Positions 43,801 through 53,018 are shown, numbered from the stretch's first letter. The stretch is 64,000 nt of DNA from Leadbetterella byssophila_A (GCA_040394735.1 JBEBRR010000014.1:1-64000), one strand, 5' to 3'. Program-made: numbers and translations. The notes: generated by a model not told the origin, from the sequence alone.

Positions 43801-46800
43801 AGACCGGATGCCGCTGAGATAATTATTTTCCGCAAGGTCAGTAAACAGCGAGTCGCCGGGCAGTATCCGTTGCCATTGATAGGTCAGCGGACCTTCTCCC
43901 TGAGCTTCCACCTGCAGGTAAGATACGCTTCCGTAACAGTTGATCATTTGCGGAGTTTGAGAGCGGATATGCAAAGGGACAGGAGGGCGCAAAAAACGGA
44001 CCGAAACTGCCTGCGAAACCGCAAGGTTACAGGAGCTGAGGTCACAGCTGACCCGTGCCCTGAAATGAATGAGTGTATCTGCACCGGGATCTGCAAAACG
44101 AAAGACTTCACCGATACCGGTATCTGTCCAGCTGGGATTAGTCATGGCGGAAGATACGCGGTTAACCTGCCAGGAAATGATACAGTTTCCTGTTCCGCCG
44201 CTGACGGAGGCGTAAAGCAGAAGGGAGTCGCGTTCAGTGACTATACTTTTATCAGCCGAAATACTGACAGAGGGGTCGGGTACGATATGAATCCTGCTGA
44301 CGTTGGAGTAAACCGTATCACATTCATTAAATGCTTTTCTTCGGAAACAGGTGGTGATGTGTAAAGTCCCCGGGTTGTAGGTCATGCCTGTGGCTCCCGG
44401 AATATCCTGCCATTGCGGATTTTCACAGCTTTCGGTTAGCTGCCATTGCATCAGTCTATTACCTGAGGGTGCTTCGGGGCTGCTGATCAGGGGTGGATTA
44501 AACCCGGCGCAGTTAACGGAATTGTTTTCGGCAATACGACCTGCGGTAAGCCGGGAAGAGGCGGAGAGCTTTACTTCTGCTTTTCCACGCGGAGATTCAC
44601 AAAACAGACCGCCACTTTGGATACCATAAGACACGAAGAAGGCAGTGTCGGAAACGATACCCGGAACCTGCGCTTCTTTTCCTGCAAAAAAACCGTCTGT
44701 GCCCCCGGAATCCGTCCACCAATAGTAGTTCCCGCCTGTATAGGATGACAAAGCGTCAAGGAGTACCGTTCCCCCCGGGCAGGCTTCCGTAACCGGTACC
44801 ACAGGGGCAGGAGAAAGATCGGTACGGACCGGATGGATCCGGAGGCTGTCGCTTGCTGAACAATGCTCCTGTAATCCCATGATGCTGTAAAGTCCGGGCT
44901 GGCGGACAGAAAAATTCCCGGTTGTATTGCTTTCCAGGAGACGGTTTTCGTAAATCAGCCGGAAAGTGACCGGATCCGGAGAGCTGGTAAAGGTACCCAG
45001 TTGAACCACGCGGTTGAAGTTACCTGTGAGACAGAGTTCTTCCCTGTCTGAAATGACCTTTAGGGTAAGGGCAGGATGGATCAATGACAGAAAAGGTTTT
45101 CGCGGACTCTCACATCCGTAGGAGTCGGTTCGGGATACGGAGAAGACCCGGTCTTTTGCATCACTCACTTTCACTTCAGGAACCGCAAGATGATCTCCAT
45201 CGGCATTAAACCAGTTCAATGTAGGGGTATTTGTTCCCTGATCCAGGTTGATCATGGAAGCGGAGGTGCAGAAAAGCAGGGTGTCGCCGACCGCGGGTGG
45301 AGGCGGGAGGGGACGGACGATGAGAATGGCAGTATCGGAAACCACTTCACGAAGACAGCCGGAACTAATTTTGCAGATTATACGGGCGTGGTTGAGCAGG
45401 TGACCGGCATGGGGAATGACCAGGCTGTCAGTGTTGCCCTCTACGGCATGGCCGTTTATGAACCACTGGTAATGAAGCGGGCCGTTTCCTGTGGCGTTGA
45501 CCCGGAAGGCGACAGTATCATTTTCACATATGGCAGTATCCCGGGGTTGGGCAAGGATAAGAGGGGCAGGCTGAACTTCCAGTGTAAAAGGATCAGACAT
45601 CTGCTCGCCACACTTTCCGTTCACTTTAACTGTGTAAGTTCCTTCATGTAAACGGTTTGCAGAAGGAATAACCAGGGAATCGCCTGCGGTTTCTTCCAGC
45701 TTCATCCCGTTGTGGTACCAGGTGATACCCACCGGATCTTGGGCATCAAACTCCGTCCGCACATGGATTTTTTCGCCCTCGCATATGCGGAGATCCTGCA
45801 AGGCGGAATGAATACGGGTAGGCGGAAAAACATTTAAATGCAGCTCGGCAGTATCAGAAATACAATGCCCGTTTTTAGTATGAAGCAGCAGCCTGTAGCT
45901 GCCCGGATTCATGCCTTCGGGCAATTCGATTTCAGCGCGGACTGTTGCCGGGAGACTGTCGACAGCCGCGAAACCGTCAATATCAGGACTCCTTACAAAG
46001 AGATATAGCGGGGTATGGATGGCTTCAGACAGGGTAATCGGCAAACGGGTTTCTTCGGGGCAAACCCCCTCCGGTGCGGAAAAGAGCTGAACAGGTACAG
46101 GGTGAATGAATACTTTTACGGACTGGCGGTAACTCTCACAGGACCTGGTATCTTTTACGGAGTAATAATACACCTGAGAAATACTCAGTTCCGGGGTCTG
46201 GTAAACAGGGGAGTTGCGTTTAACGGCCGAAGCCAGGGTATCAGTATACCAGAAATAATTTTCTGTTCCGGAGATCAGGAAGCCGGCGGTGCCGCAACTT
46301 TCAAGAGAATCGAGCGGAGCCGGACGGGCGGGGCGCGGATGTACGGTATAGTTGGCCCGGGTGCTTTCAAGGTAACATAATGTGCTGTCATATCCGCCTG
46401 ACAAATTCTGATCGAGAGCGGTGAATCCTACCTTTACCCTGTAGCTGTTTTCATGGGGCAGTATTCCGTTAACCTGCAGGTATTGTTCAGAGGTTCCCGT
46501 GAACCTTTTATTTTCCTCCGGAATCGTATAAGAGGTTTGCCCGGCTTTTCGTAATGACCATTGAAAGGAAACGGAAGAGCCGGTAACGGAGGCAGGAAAG
46601 AACCGGGCGGTATCGCCTTCACAGAAAGTAGTGGCGGTAGTAGGTGAAACGGCGGTGCTTAGCTGGTTAACCGAAAGCCTCACGGGGTCACTGACTGCTT
46701 CACACCGGTAGGCATCTTTCACCCTGCAGCGGAATACCCGGCCGTGATGACTGTTGAGAATGCCCGTAACTTTCAGATTCGGGGTTTGTACGTCCTTAAA

Positions 46801-47298
46801 TTTAGTGGTGACGGACAGCGGGCTGAAATTCAGCCCGTCTGTGCTGCTTTCCCATTGATAGGACTGTGCTCCGGCAGCAGATGCCCTGAATGTCACCTCT
46901 CCGCCGTTGCATTGGGTCAGATCTTTCGGATGAATATCAAAAGCAGGCTGATGCACCCGGATATCCAGGGCTCCTCCTGTCACTTCCGAACGGGAATTTC
47001 CCAGGAGAATACGTACTGTCAGGGAAGAATTCACCGAATAAAAGAGGTGTTCAATGACAGACCGGCTGGTGTCTGTATTTCCTGAAGACAGGCGGATCCA
47101 TTCGCCGGATTCCGGTTCCAGGAACTGGAATTCATAATAGGCGGTCCGGGCCACACTTGCAGAAAGCAGCACCTGCTCACCCCGGCATACATCATTTTTA
47201 TCGGCATGTATACCCTGCACAAAATAGGGGTCCTGCGCAGCAAGGCGGCTGAAAAATATACAGCCTGCCAGAAGAAGTGTAAATTTCAATGGTTTCAT
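40873..47298 (-). CDS. Giant secreted Ig-like repeat protein with degenerate T9SS sorting domain
   Basis: The 2141-residue protein starts at ATG 47298 with a signal peptide (KFTLLLAGCIFFSRLAAQ). It has at least eight Ig-like modules recognised by Y-Q-W or F-E-W cores followed by a conserved C near the module end, at about 150, 250, 560, 640, 1180, 1280, 1590 and 1690. Four or more shorter modules have a YxYxVxxTxxxxCES core. The C-terminus (ENPVSDRRHIRLYF, then LPQGSYYLKTENKAG and KRIIVY) resembles a T9SS type A sorting domain. Probably exported through T9SS and surface-attached; an adhesin or matrix role is inferred. ATG 47298 is chosen over 47349 because the signal peptide starts there. Confidence 0.85.
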   Translation of the reverse strand: MKPLKFTLLLAGCIFFSRLAAQDPYFVQGIHADKNDVCRGEQVLLSASVARTAYYEFQFLEPESGEWIRLSSGNTDTSRSVIEHLFYSVNSSLTVRILLGNSRSEVTGGALDIRVHQPAFDIHPKDLTQCNGGEVTFRASAAGAQSYQWESSTDGLNFSPLSVTTKFKDVQTPNLKVTGILNSHHGRVFRCRVKDAYRCEAVSDPVRLSVNQLSTAVSPTTATTFCEGDTARFFPASVTGSSVSFQWSLRKAGQTSYTIPEENKRFTGTSEQYLQVNGILPHENSYRVKVGFTALDQNLSGGYDSTLCYLESTRANYTVHPRPARPAPLDSLESCGTAGFLISGTENYFWYTDTLASAVKRNSPVYQTPELSISQVYYYSVKDTRSCESYRQSVKVFIHPVPVQLFSAPEGVCPEETRLPITLSEAIHTPLYLFVRSPDIDGFAAVDSLPATVRAEIELPEGMNPGSYRLLLHTKNGHCISDTAELHLNVFPPTRIHSALQDLRICEGEKIHVRTEFDAQDPVGITWYHNGMKLEETAGDSLVIPSANRLHEGTYTVKVNGKCGEQMSDPFTLEVQPAPLILAQPRDTAICENDTVAFRVNATGNGPLHYQWFINGHAVEGNTDSLVIPHAGHLLNHARIICKISSGCLREVVSDTAILIVRPLPPPPAVGDTLLFCTSASMINLDQGTNTPTLNWFNADGDHLAVPEVKVSDAKDRVFSVSRTDSYGCESPRKPFLSLIHPALTLKVISDREELCLTGNFNRVVQLGTFTSSPDPVTFRLIYENRLLESNTTGNFSVRQPGLYSIMGLQEHCSASDSLRIHPVRTDLSPAPVVPVTEACPGGTVLLDALSSYTGGNYYWWTDSGGTDGFFAGKEAQVPGIVSDTAFFVSYGIQSGGLFCESPRGKAEVKLSASSRLTAGRIAENNSVNCAGFNPPLISSPEAPSGNRLMQWQLTESCENPQWQDIPGATGMTYNPGTLHITTCFRRKAFNECDTVYSNVSRIHIVPDPSVSISADKSIVTERDSLLLYASVSGGTGNCIISWQVNRVSSAMTNPSWTDTGIGEVFRFADPGADTLIHFRARVSCDLSSCNLAVSQAVSVRFLRPPVPLHIRSQTPQMINCYGSVSYLQVEAQGEGPLTYQWQRILPGDSLFTDLAENNYLSGIRSSSLRIGSTGNAESPHQARFRCIISDRFSQISSGEIALAVNRISGNLPNQTLCAGNDLHADLDSVTTLTGTPLQFEWQHRPGTGHPWVALEDTGTVSGSVTPYLKITDLPGLSQAQYRCAVTFPAYNGSCVETTGLMTLKVGNYPEKPADIDKEICQTRNLEKITVYPPENLKVVWYRLYGKDVLSRQPEINTDLPGDYFMQYAYTNDKKCESPRALVRITVHPSPPVPFSTTPVIYDEAEALTFSAEGENLRWYRTKTLKQYEQYPPVFISSGKKSYYVTQTNAQGCESERLLIQSEIRPAFRIITQPQDQANCDGNAVTFSVRITGGSSVAYQWQREYSGVFADIAGATDRDYRISDAETIDVTRYRCIIRSGEKQLVSQPAALYINRLKPSLPDISLCPGEAIDFSRYRDSISGMIVKMEWQKRTGNTYTTLFEASGLTEIFNPGTEVTGSFRLRITFQNSGGTCIRNSNSIRVIRHSIPEWPEMDSVKVCEGITVAALLKTMPAGILLLNRDSTATEPGHLLRQGDQFRIAMSDAAGCITPFRAFTPVILSGPQQNPADTLIQICRFSTFLNDVAATKEKTWWQLPGGTWTMEPEIQTSAEEEYTLAYKTQGENGCFSDSAKMTLRIISCYFAGQDDTCIKFSAPTLQPDTWNYFYYENGEIFAAVHPQETNTGSINLQLSVTFRPSLEDAFGNRFYPRSLSLNTAYPLSSGIKIRYYMSQEEINHYHDSNRSPEDDITGSLMLLHRAELPEGCGQDRAGGILWLKDTVQWESVAGTKYKYVEFETEAVGHYFLWRNQLPAGRLTVETVPHSFPLISAENLRTMPDGQYLIGKSRDGNSWQEWKWDIHRDTRVKDPTPYIPETYYRLVFDFGNNIRAALDTARAELAGRFPECALLENPVSDRRHIRLYFPGLEKSNTRLVTVHGREIPLLHITENGDHYRISPVNILPQGSYYLKTENKAGIPCTKRIIVY

Positions 47299-47452
47299 AT
47301 ACGTGTGGTGTGTGAAAGTAAAATTGAGCAGCGTCTCTCTTTTTTGCAAGCGTGATCCTGTTTTTCAGAGAATTTATTATCTGTAGATAAAAAATAGAAG
47401 AATTTTCATTCCCTTGTATGTAAGATTGATCATTCTTCTGTTAACAGGGAAT

Positions 47453-47487
47453 AAAAAAAGACCGGAACTTCTTCCGGCCTTTTTTTA
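47453..47487. terminator. Strong bidirectional terminator between the two adhesin-like genes
   Basis: CCGGAA (47462-47467) pairs with TTCCGG (47472-47477) around a CTTC loop. The flanking A7 (47453-47459) and T7 (47480-47486) lengthen the stem and give a T-tract on either strand. It lies downstream of the fibronectin gene on the minus strand. Confidence 0.9.
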
Positions 47488-47502
47488 TGGAGCAGCTCTG
47501 TT

Positions 47503-49581
47503 TCAGAGCTTGATAATCTTTTTGGAAACCTTTTCCTGTCCGTCGGAGAGGGTCAGGTTATAAGCACCGGGTGCCAGGGAGCGGATAGCCACGCTGGTCG
47601 TGCTTTCCTGTCCGAAGCGGATCTCCTTATCCACTACCAGGTGATTATTGTTGTCGAAAATCCGCAGGCGGTAAGAGGAAGCGGTATTTACGCCCTCGGC
47701 TTTAATGTTCAGGGTTTCAGAAACCGGGTTCGGATATACCGTGGCGTCGAAAACAAAACCTGAGGTGGCAGCCGGAATCTCTATTTTAGCCGGTTTGGAG
47801 TAAGGAGAAAACTCAAATGCAGGGTTCCATGCCCTTACCCGGTAGAAGAAGGTTTTCCCGGCTGAAATATTTTCATCACGGAATGCTTCGGCGTCTCTTC
47901 CCAGTTCAGCTATTTTAACATAATTCTGGCCGTTATCGGTAGATTTTTCCACCATATATTTTTCTTCCTTGATGGTGTCATCCACCCAGCTCAGGTTCAC
48001 TGCGTTCCCGTCTCTTTTGGCCACCAGCCCGTAAGGAGCGTTAGGCGCTGAGGTATAATCAATGGTGAACGAAATTACCCTTGACCAGTTGGAGTCACCC
48101 GCCCAGTTTCCGGATTTGATCCGGTAAAAATACCTTACACCTTCTTCTACCTCGGTGTCTGTTACCCGGGTGATATCCTGCTTCAGGAAGGTAAATGGTC
48201 TGAAGTTAGATCCGTCAGTTGATTTCTCTATAAAGTAGTGACCTTCATCTTTGGTATCGGTCCATGAAAGGTACATGGCCTGGTTGCCGAAGTTGTCTTT
48301 GTTCAGCACCCCGATAAAATCCTGAGGTGTTTCTGAAGGGCCATAAGTGGTATCGGTAATGGTTACCCAATCGGAGATATGCCCTTTGTCGCTATAGCTT
48401 CTCAGGGAAATCTGCACCACCGCTTTCGGGGTCAGGTTCTCGATGCGGTATTGTTGTATATAGTTCGGGAAATCGGCTTTCTTTTCCCATGGACCCCCAT
48501 TAACTGAAATCCGCAGCTCTGTATTGGCAAGGATATTGGTTTTACAGGCGTTATCCTGGTCACCGTGATCCCAGGCTACGGTAAGGAAGGTGGTATATTT
48601 GTTGTTGCCATCCTGTAAGGAACGAACATTTTTCGGCGGGTTGGAAGCAACATAGGGCCGGGTGAACAGCTGGAAAGGTCCCGACAGCGTTTCGCCGGTA
48701 CTGTTCTGGGTAATGATCCGGTAGAAATAGTTTACCCCTGGTTCAGCACCGGTATAGTAGAAGAATTTCTCATTGGCCGGAACGGATCCGATATTGTCAA
48801 AATTCCATCCGTCAAATGACGCCTGAACTACTACGTAGGTAATGTCTTCCTGGCGCTCTGCGTAATTCCATGAGAAAGCAATACCATAGGGACAGTCGGC
48901 TTCCATTTTGAAATTCTGAGCGGCGGGAGGAGCGGCCACTTTGGTGGTTTCGTATTTTTCGTCAGACAGAGGGCTCAGCTTCTTGGTCTCATTGGTTGCT
49001 TCCCGGATAGCTCTGGCAGTGATCTTGTATTGGGTCTTGGGCTTAAGGTTCTGCGCCGTTATCACGGCTTCCCCGTTGATCTTGCCGTAAGTAAGCGGGA
49101 TGGTTTGTCCACCGCCTTCCAGCGTGATTTCAAAGCCGGTCTCATACAGGTTGGTATCTACCAGGCGGAAAGTAATCTTGGTAGGAGTGGTATTGGCCGG
49201 TTCCACGTGAACCACAGGCTTCACCAGCGGCAGTTTGGCAATGACCAGGTTTAGAGGGGTGGTATAGGCAGAATAAGTGGTATCTGCCGGAGCCGCTACT
49301 TTGAAAGCCCGTACCCTGATCACGTACACTGTATCCCGGGTAAGGTTAGGCAGGGCAGCGATCAGACCGGTGGTCTTTAAAGAATCTATTTTAGCTGCAC
49401 CTTTTACGTTATAGTACACCTTGTAACCGGCTACAGCGCCTCCTGTGGGGGCCGTCCATTCAACCAGAGCTTTATTGTCATCACCATCCTGTCGGGCCTT
49501 CACCGCGGTAGGAGCATTAACCTGGGCATAACTTAGAACGGATGACACAACCAAAGAAACGAGAAGTATTATTTTTTTCAT
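47503..49581 (-). CDS. Secreted fibronectin type III repeat protein with T9SS type A sorting domain
   Basis: The 692-residue protein starts at ATG 49581 with a signal peptide (IILLVSLVVSSVLSYAQ). Fibronectin type III modules start near residues 20, 120, 215, 315, 415 and 515 (cores such as VAGYKVYYNVKG, YFYRIITQNSTGE, YFYRIKSGNWAG, FFYRVRAWNPAFE). The end is a clear T9SS type A domain: VYPNPVSETLNIKAEG, then LRIFDNNNH, SLAPGAYNLTLSDGQE and KKIIKL. Exported by T9SS and likely cell-surface; partner unknown. It shares strand and type with the giant gene downstream but is separated by a terminator. Confidence 0.92.
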   Translation of the reverse strand: MKKIILLVSLVVSSVLSYAQVNAPTAVKARQDGDDNKALVEWTAPTGGAVAGYKVYYNVKGAAKIDSLKTTGLIAALPNLTRDTVYVIRVRAFKVAAPADTTYSAYTTPLNLVIAKLPLVKPVVHVEPANTTPTKITFRLVDTNLYETGFEITLEGGGQTIPLTYGKINGEAVITAQNLKPKTQYKITARAIREATNETKKLSPLSDEKYETTKVAAPPAAQNFKMEADCPYGIAFSWNYAERQEDITYVVVQASFDGWNFDNIGSVPANEKFFYYTGAEPGVNYFYRIITQNSTGETLSGPFQLFTRPYVASNPPKNVRSLQDGNNKYTTFLTVAWDHGDQDNACKTNILANTELRISVNGGPWEKKADFPNYIQQYRIENLTPKAVVQISLRSYSDKGHISDWVTITDTTYGPSETPQDFIGVLNKDNFGNQAMYLSWTDTKDEGHYFIEKSTDGSNFRPFTFLKQDITRVTDTEVEEGVRYFYRIKSGNWAGDSNWSRVISFTIDYTSAPNAPYGLVAKRDGNAVNLSWVDDTIKEEKYMVEKSTDNGQNYVKIAELGRDAEAFRDENISAGKTFFYRVRAWNPAFEFSPYSKPAKIEIPAATSGFVFDATVYPNPVSETLNIKAEGVNTASSYRLRIFDNNNHLVVDKEIRFGQESTTSVAIRSLAPGAYNLTLSDGQEKVSKKIIKL

Positions 49582-49618
49582 GGAGGGTTTGTTTATTCCA
49601 TTGATATTATTAATACCG

Positions 49619-49626
49619 CAAAAGTA
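49619..49626 (-). promoter_or_regulatory. -7 element of the fibronectin gene
   Basis: CAAAAGTA on the plus strand is TACTTTTG (TAnnTTTG) on the minus strand, 38 bases before ATG 49581, which supports that start over one at 49629. No clear -33. Confidence 0.5.
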
Positions 49627-49737
49627 CACAGGATTTCATATTTAAGGAAATAAGTTTTATAAATTTATCAGGATTCCGTATTAAAATATTGATGAATTTT
49701 AAGCAGCCGGCTTTTCCCGAATGCGCAGGTTATTGCT

Positions 49738-49745
49738 TATTTTTG
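49738..49745 (+). promoter_or_regulatory. -7 element of the sterol-desaturase-like gene
   Basis: TATTTTTG (TAnnTTTG) lies 25 bases before ATG 49770. The -33 region is not recognisable. Confidence 0.5.
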
Positions 49746-49769
49746 CAAAAACGGCTAAAAAAGTGAATA

Positions 49770-51032
49770 ATGGAAAGTTATGCCAAAATCCTGCTGGTGG
49801 CAGCACCGGTTTTTCTGCTGCTGGTGTTATCGGAAAAGTTATACGGGTACCTGAAATTCAGGCACGAGTTCAGAACTATGGATACCATTTCCAGCCTGAG
49901 CTCCGGCTATACCAATGTACTGAAAGATGTGCTGGGGCTGAGTGTGACCATCCTGGGATATGAATGGTTTTACCGGCATGTGGCGGTTTTTGAGATCAAA
50001 TCCACTTTCTGGGTATATGTAACTGCTTTTATAGCACTTGATTTTGCCGGTTACTGGGTGCACCGGTTGTCGCACGGCATCAACTTTCTCTGGAACAGGC
50101 ACGTGATCCACCACAGCAGCGAGGAGTTTAACCTGGCCTGTGCCCTGCGGCAGAGCATTTCCGTATTTATCAATATTTTTTCATTTTTTCTTATACCGGC
50201 GGCTCTCCTGGGGGTGAAGCCTGAGGTGATCGCCGTGGTGGCTCCCCTGCACCTCTTTGCCCAGTTCTGGTACCACACCATCTATATCGGTAAGATGGGG
50301 TTCCTGGAGAAGATCATTGTCACGCCCTCCCACCACCGGGTTCATCATGCCATTAATAAGGAATATATCGATAAAAATCACGGCCAGATCTTTATTTTCT
50401 GGGATAAGTTGTTCGGTACGTTCCAGGAGGAGCTTCCGGAGGCTCCGCCCGTTTACGGTGTAACCCGGCCCATGAGCACGTGGAACCCCGTGAAGATCAA
50501 TTTCAAGCACCTGGTGTTGTTGATCCGCGACGCCTGGCGGGCAGAAAGCTGGAAAGACAAACTGCGGATATGGTTCATGCCTACGGGCTGGCGGCCGGAG
50601 GGCTTTGAGGAGAGATATCCTGTGAGCAAGATCGAAGATCCCTATGATTTTGAAAAGTACCGGACGGTTTTTTCAGTGCCGGGGCGGACTTTCATCTGGT
50701 TTCAGTTCCTGTTTACCCTCTTTATGCTGATCTGGTTTTTCGGGCATGTGGCCGCACTGGATATTTACGGACTGATGACTTTCGGGCTGGTGGTGTTTAT
50801 GAATGTGTATGCCTATACGGATTTTATGGATAAAAACCGCTCGTTTCTCTTCTTTGAACTTTTGAAAAATGCATCCGGGCTGTACATCCTGTACGGAACA
50901 GGCTTCTGGGAGCCGTTGTTTACAGCCTATCCGGTGGGTAAAACAGTGCTGACAGCATACTTTATCTTTTCAGCACTGCTTTCGGTTGTATTTTTCAGGA
51001 ATGAGCTGGGGGCGCCTCAGTCTTCCAGGTAA
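49770..51032 (+). CDS. Sterol desaturase/fatty acid hydroxylase family membrane protein
   Basis: The 420-residue protein has about six to eight membrane segments and the family His boxes that bind a di-iron centre: HRLSHGINFLWNRHVIHHSSEEFN-like region (HRLSHG near 95, RHVIHH near 108-113) and later SHHRVHHAINKEYIDKNHG near 188-206. The long C-terminal part with further helices resembles alkylglycerol monooxygenase (TMEM195) relatives. It hydroxylates or desaturates a lipid in the membrane; substrate unknown. Its last 16 bases overlap the end of the convergent transporter gene. Confidence 0.9.
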   Translation: MESYAKILLVAAPVFLLLVLSEKLYGYLKFRHEFRTMDTISSLSSGYTNVLKDVLGLSVTILGYEWFYRHVAVFEIKSTFWVYVTAFIALDFAGYWVHRLSHGINFLWNRHVIHHSSEEFNLACALRQSISVFINIFSFFLIPAALLGVKPEVIAVVAPLHLFAQFWYHTIYIGKMGFLEKIIVTPSHHRVHHAINKEYIDKNHGQIFIFWDKLFGTFQEELPEAPPVYGVTRPMSTWNPVKINFKHLVLLIRDAWRAESWKDKLRIWFMPTGWRPEGFEERYPVSKIEDPYDFEKYRTVFSVPGRTFIWFQFLFTLFMLIWFFGHVAALDIYGLMTFGLVVFMNVYAYTDFMDKNRSFLFFELLKNASGLYILYGTGFWEPLFTAYPVGKTVLTAYFIFSALLSVVFFRNELGAPQSSR

Positions 51033-52270
51033 TTCAGGTCCTTGTTATGGGTCTCTTTGATGGTGAGGGTAGAGTAAAAACCTATTCCGTAACAGATGGC
51101 GGCTACCAATGCTCCTGCCATGATAGTTCCGGCAGAAGGTTTGAATAAGGTAAAGAGGGTGGTCATCAGCACCACTGCGCCCCGCACCATATTCGGAACG
51201 GTAGTAGCGGCTGTAGCTCTCAGGTTGGTACCGAACTGCTCTGCGCCTACCGTTACAAACATGGCCCAGTAGCCCGTCCAGAAGCCCAGCCATACACATA
51301 CGATATACAGGGTGGTCGCTGACTTTATTCCGCCGAAAAGGTAGTAAATTACCCCCAGAAGCGACATTCCCATCATAAAGGCAATGGCCTTTTTCCGGGA
51401 TTCCATCCAGTGGCTGATAAAGCCGCTGAGGAGGTCACCGGCGGAGATGCCTACATAAGCCCACATGATGGCCATGCCGGGAATCACCTTTTCGGGGATT
51501 CCCATGGCCTCGCCGAACTGGTTGCTGAGGTATACCAGTATGCCGATGCAGAACCAGGTAGGAAGGCCGATACCGATGCATTTGAGGTATTTGAAGAAGC
51601 GTTCACGGCTGGTAAAGAATGCAAAGAAGTTCCCTTTGATGACATCTTCTTTTTGCTGCATGGATTTGAACATGCCCGACTCAAGCACGCCTACGCGGAG
51701 CAGCAGGAGGAATACGCCCATGGCGCCGCCTACAAAATAGGCAATGGTCCACTCGCCGGACAGCTGCACAGTGTAATTGGCTACCACGGCACCGAATAAG
51801 CCCACGCCGGCCACCAGTGAGGTGCCTTTGGCCCGCAGGCGGGGCGGCAATACTTCAGAAACCAGGGTGATGCCGGCACCCAGCTCTCCTGCCAGGCCTA
51901 CGCCTGCAATAAAGCGGAGCCACTTGTAGGCTTCCACTTTATCCATAAAATGGATCTGGGGGATAAAGCCGCAGGCGATATTGGCCAGGGAATACGTAAT
52001 AATGGAGCCAAAAAGCACAGAGAGGCGCCCTTTCTTGTCGCCCAGGGAGCCCCAGAGGATGCCGCCCAGAAGCAGGCCGATCATCTGAAAGTTAATAATG
52101 GTCACCCCCACGGTATCTACTTCCGTGGCATTCAGGCCAAGGCTTTCCAGGCTGGGGATACGCACAATGCCGAAAAGCTGAAGGTCATAGATATCAACAA
52201 AGTAGCCCAGTGCGGCAATGATCACGGGCATGCTGAACAGGTATTGGAGGTCTGTTTTTTCGGATTTCAT
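51017..52270 (-). CDS. MFS transporter
   Basis: The 417-residue protein has about twelve hydrophobic helices in two halves. The MFS loop 2-3 motif is seen as GGILWGSLGDKKGRLSVLFG near residue 73-92, with the repeated gating motif in RFIAGVGLAGELGAG. The pattern is of sugar/organic acid-type MFS proteins (EVLPPRLRAKGTS). Substrate unknown. The 3' end overlaps the desaturase-like gene on the other strand by 16 bases, so transcripts would be antisense to each other. Confidence 0.9.
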   Translation of the reverse strand: MKSEKTDLQYLFSMPVIIAALGYFVDIYDLQLFGIVRIPSLESLGLNATEVDTVGVTIINFQMIGLLLGGILWGSLGDKKGRLSVLFGSIITYSLANIACGFIPQIHFMDKVEAYKWLRFIAGVGLAGELGAGITLVSEVLPPRLRAKGTSLVAGVGLFGAVVANYTVQLSGEWTIAYFVGGAMGVFLLLLRVGVLESGMFKSMQQKEDVIKGNFFAFFTSRERFFKYLKCIGIGLPTWFCIGILVYLSNQFGEAMGIPEKVIPGMAIMWAYVGISAGDLLSGFISHWMESRKKAIAFMMGMSLLGVIYYLFGGIKSATTLYIVCVWLGFWTGYWAMFVTVGAEQFGTNLRATAATTVPNMVRGAVVLMTTLFTLFKPSAGTIMAGALVAAICYGIGFYSTLTIKETHNKDLNYLED

Positions 52271-52280
52271 AGGGCTTTAT

Positions 52281-52378
52281 TAGTTCCGAGTGGAGAGTTC
52301 CGAGGCTGGAACCCCGATACTTAAGGCGTGCGTGAGTTATTTTCTCACTACCCTGAACTCACCAGTCAATACTCATTT
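52281..52378. repeat. Facing 7-bp repeat arms between the MFS and upp genes
   Basis: Left arm from 52281: TAGTTCC, GAGTGGA, GAGTTCC, GAGGCTG, GAACCCC, GATACTT. Right arm from 52344: CTCACTA, CCCTGAA, CTCACCA, GTCAATA, CTCATTT. The right arm is the complement of the same GAGTnnn unit and ends within the upp stop codon. Confidence 0.82.
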
Positions 52379-53018
52379 AAAGTTTACAGCCAAAGGCCAG
52401 GTCACCGGCATCGCCAAGCCCCGGAACAATGTAAAATTTGTCATTTAATTCCCGGTCTACATCGCCTACCCAGAGACGGCATTCGGGCAGGTGGGTCCGG
52501 ATGTAGTTCATGCCCTGTACACTGGCAATGACGCAAACAATGTGCGTAATCCGGGGTTTCCCGTAACGCGTCAGGCTTCTGTAGGCTTTTTCAAGCGATT
52601 TCCCCGTAGCAAGGATAGGATCACAGAGGATAAGGGTCTTGTTCTCTACCGAAGGGCTGGTGATGTAGTCCAGCTCCACTTCAAAATCTTCTTTTTCGGC
52701 ATGTGCCCCGCGATAGGCCCCGATAAAGGCGCTTTCGGCCTGGTCGAAGTAGTTGATCACACCCTGGAAAAGGGGAAGGGAAGCCCGGAGCACCGTGGCC
52801 ACTACCGGCTCATCGGTGGTTCTTTCGGTTGATTTTACGCCGAGAACGGTTTCGGTTTCAACAGGCATAAAATCCATGGTTTTGGAAATTTCATAGGCAA
52901 AGATTTCACCCATCCGTTCCAGGTTACGCCGGAAGCGCATGGAATCTTTCTGGATCCTTTTATCGCGGATCTCTGCCAGGAAATTTTTGGCGATCGAGTT
53001 TTTTTCTGAGAGTATCAA
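52377..53018 (-). CDS. upp: Uracil phosphoribosyltransferase
   Basis: The 213-residue protein has the UPRT pattern: FRRNLERMGEIFAYEISK near residue 29-46, VLRASLPLFQGV, the PRPP loop LCDPILATGKSLEKA near 128-142, and the uracil-binding end YIVPGLGDAGDLAFG. It salvages uracil to UMP. The start is TTG 53018 (ILSEKNSIAKNF follows, matching the family N-terminus); no ATG lies upstream in frame. A promoter element 26 bases before it fits. Confidence 0.95.
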   Translation of the reverse strand: MILSEKNSIAKNFLAEIRDKRIQKDSMRFRRNLERMGEIFAYEISKTMDFMPVETETVLGVKSTERTTDEPVVATVLRASLPLFQGVINYFDQAESAFIGAYRGAHAEKEDFEVELDYITSPSVENKTLILCDPILATGKSLEKAYRSLTRYGKPRITHIVCVIASVQGMNYIRTHLPECRLWVGDVDRELNDKFYIVPGLGDAGDLAFGCKL

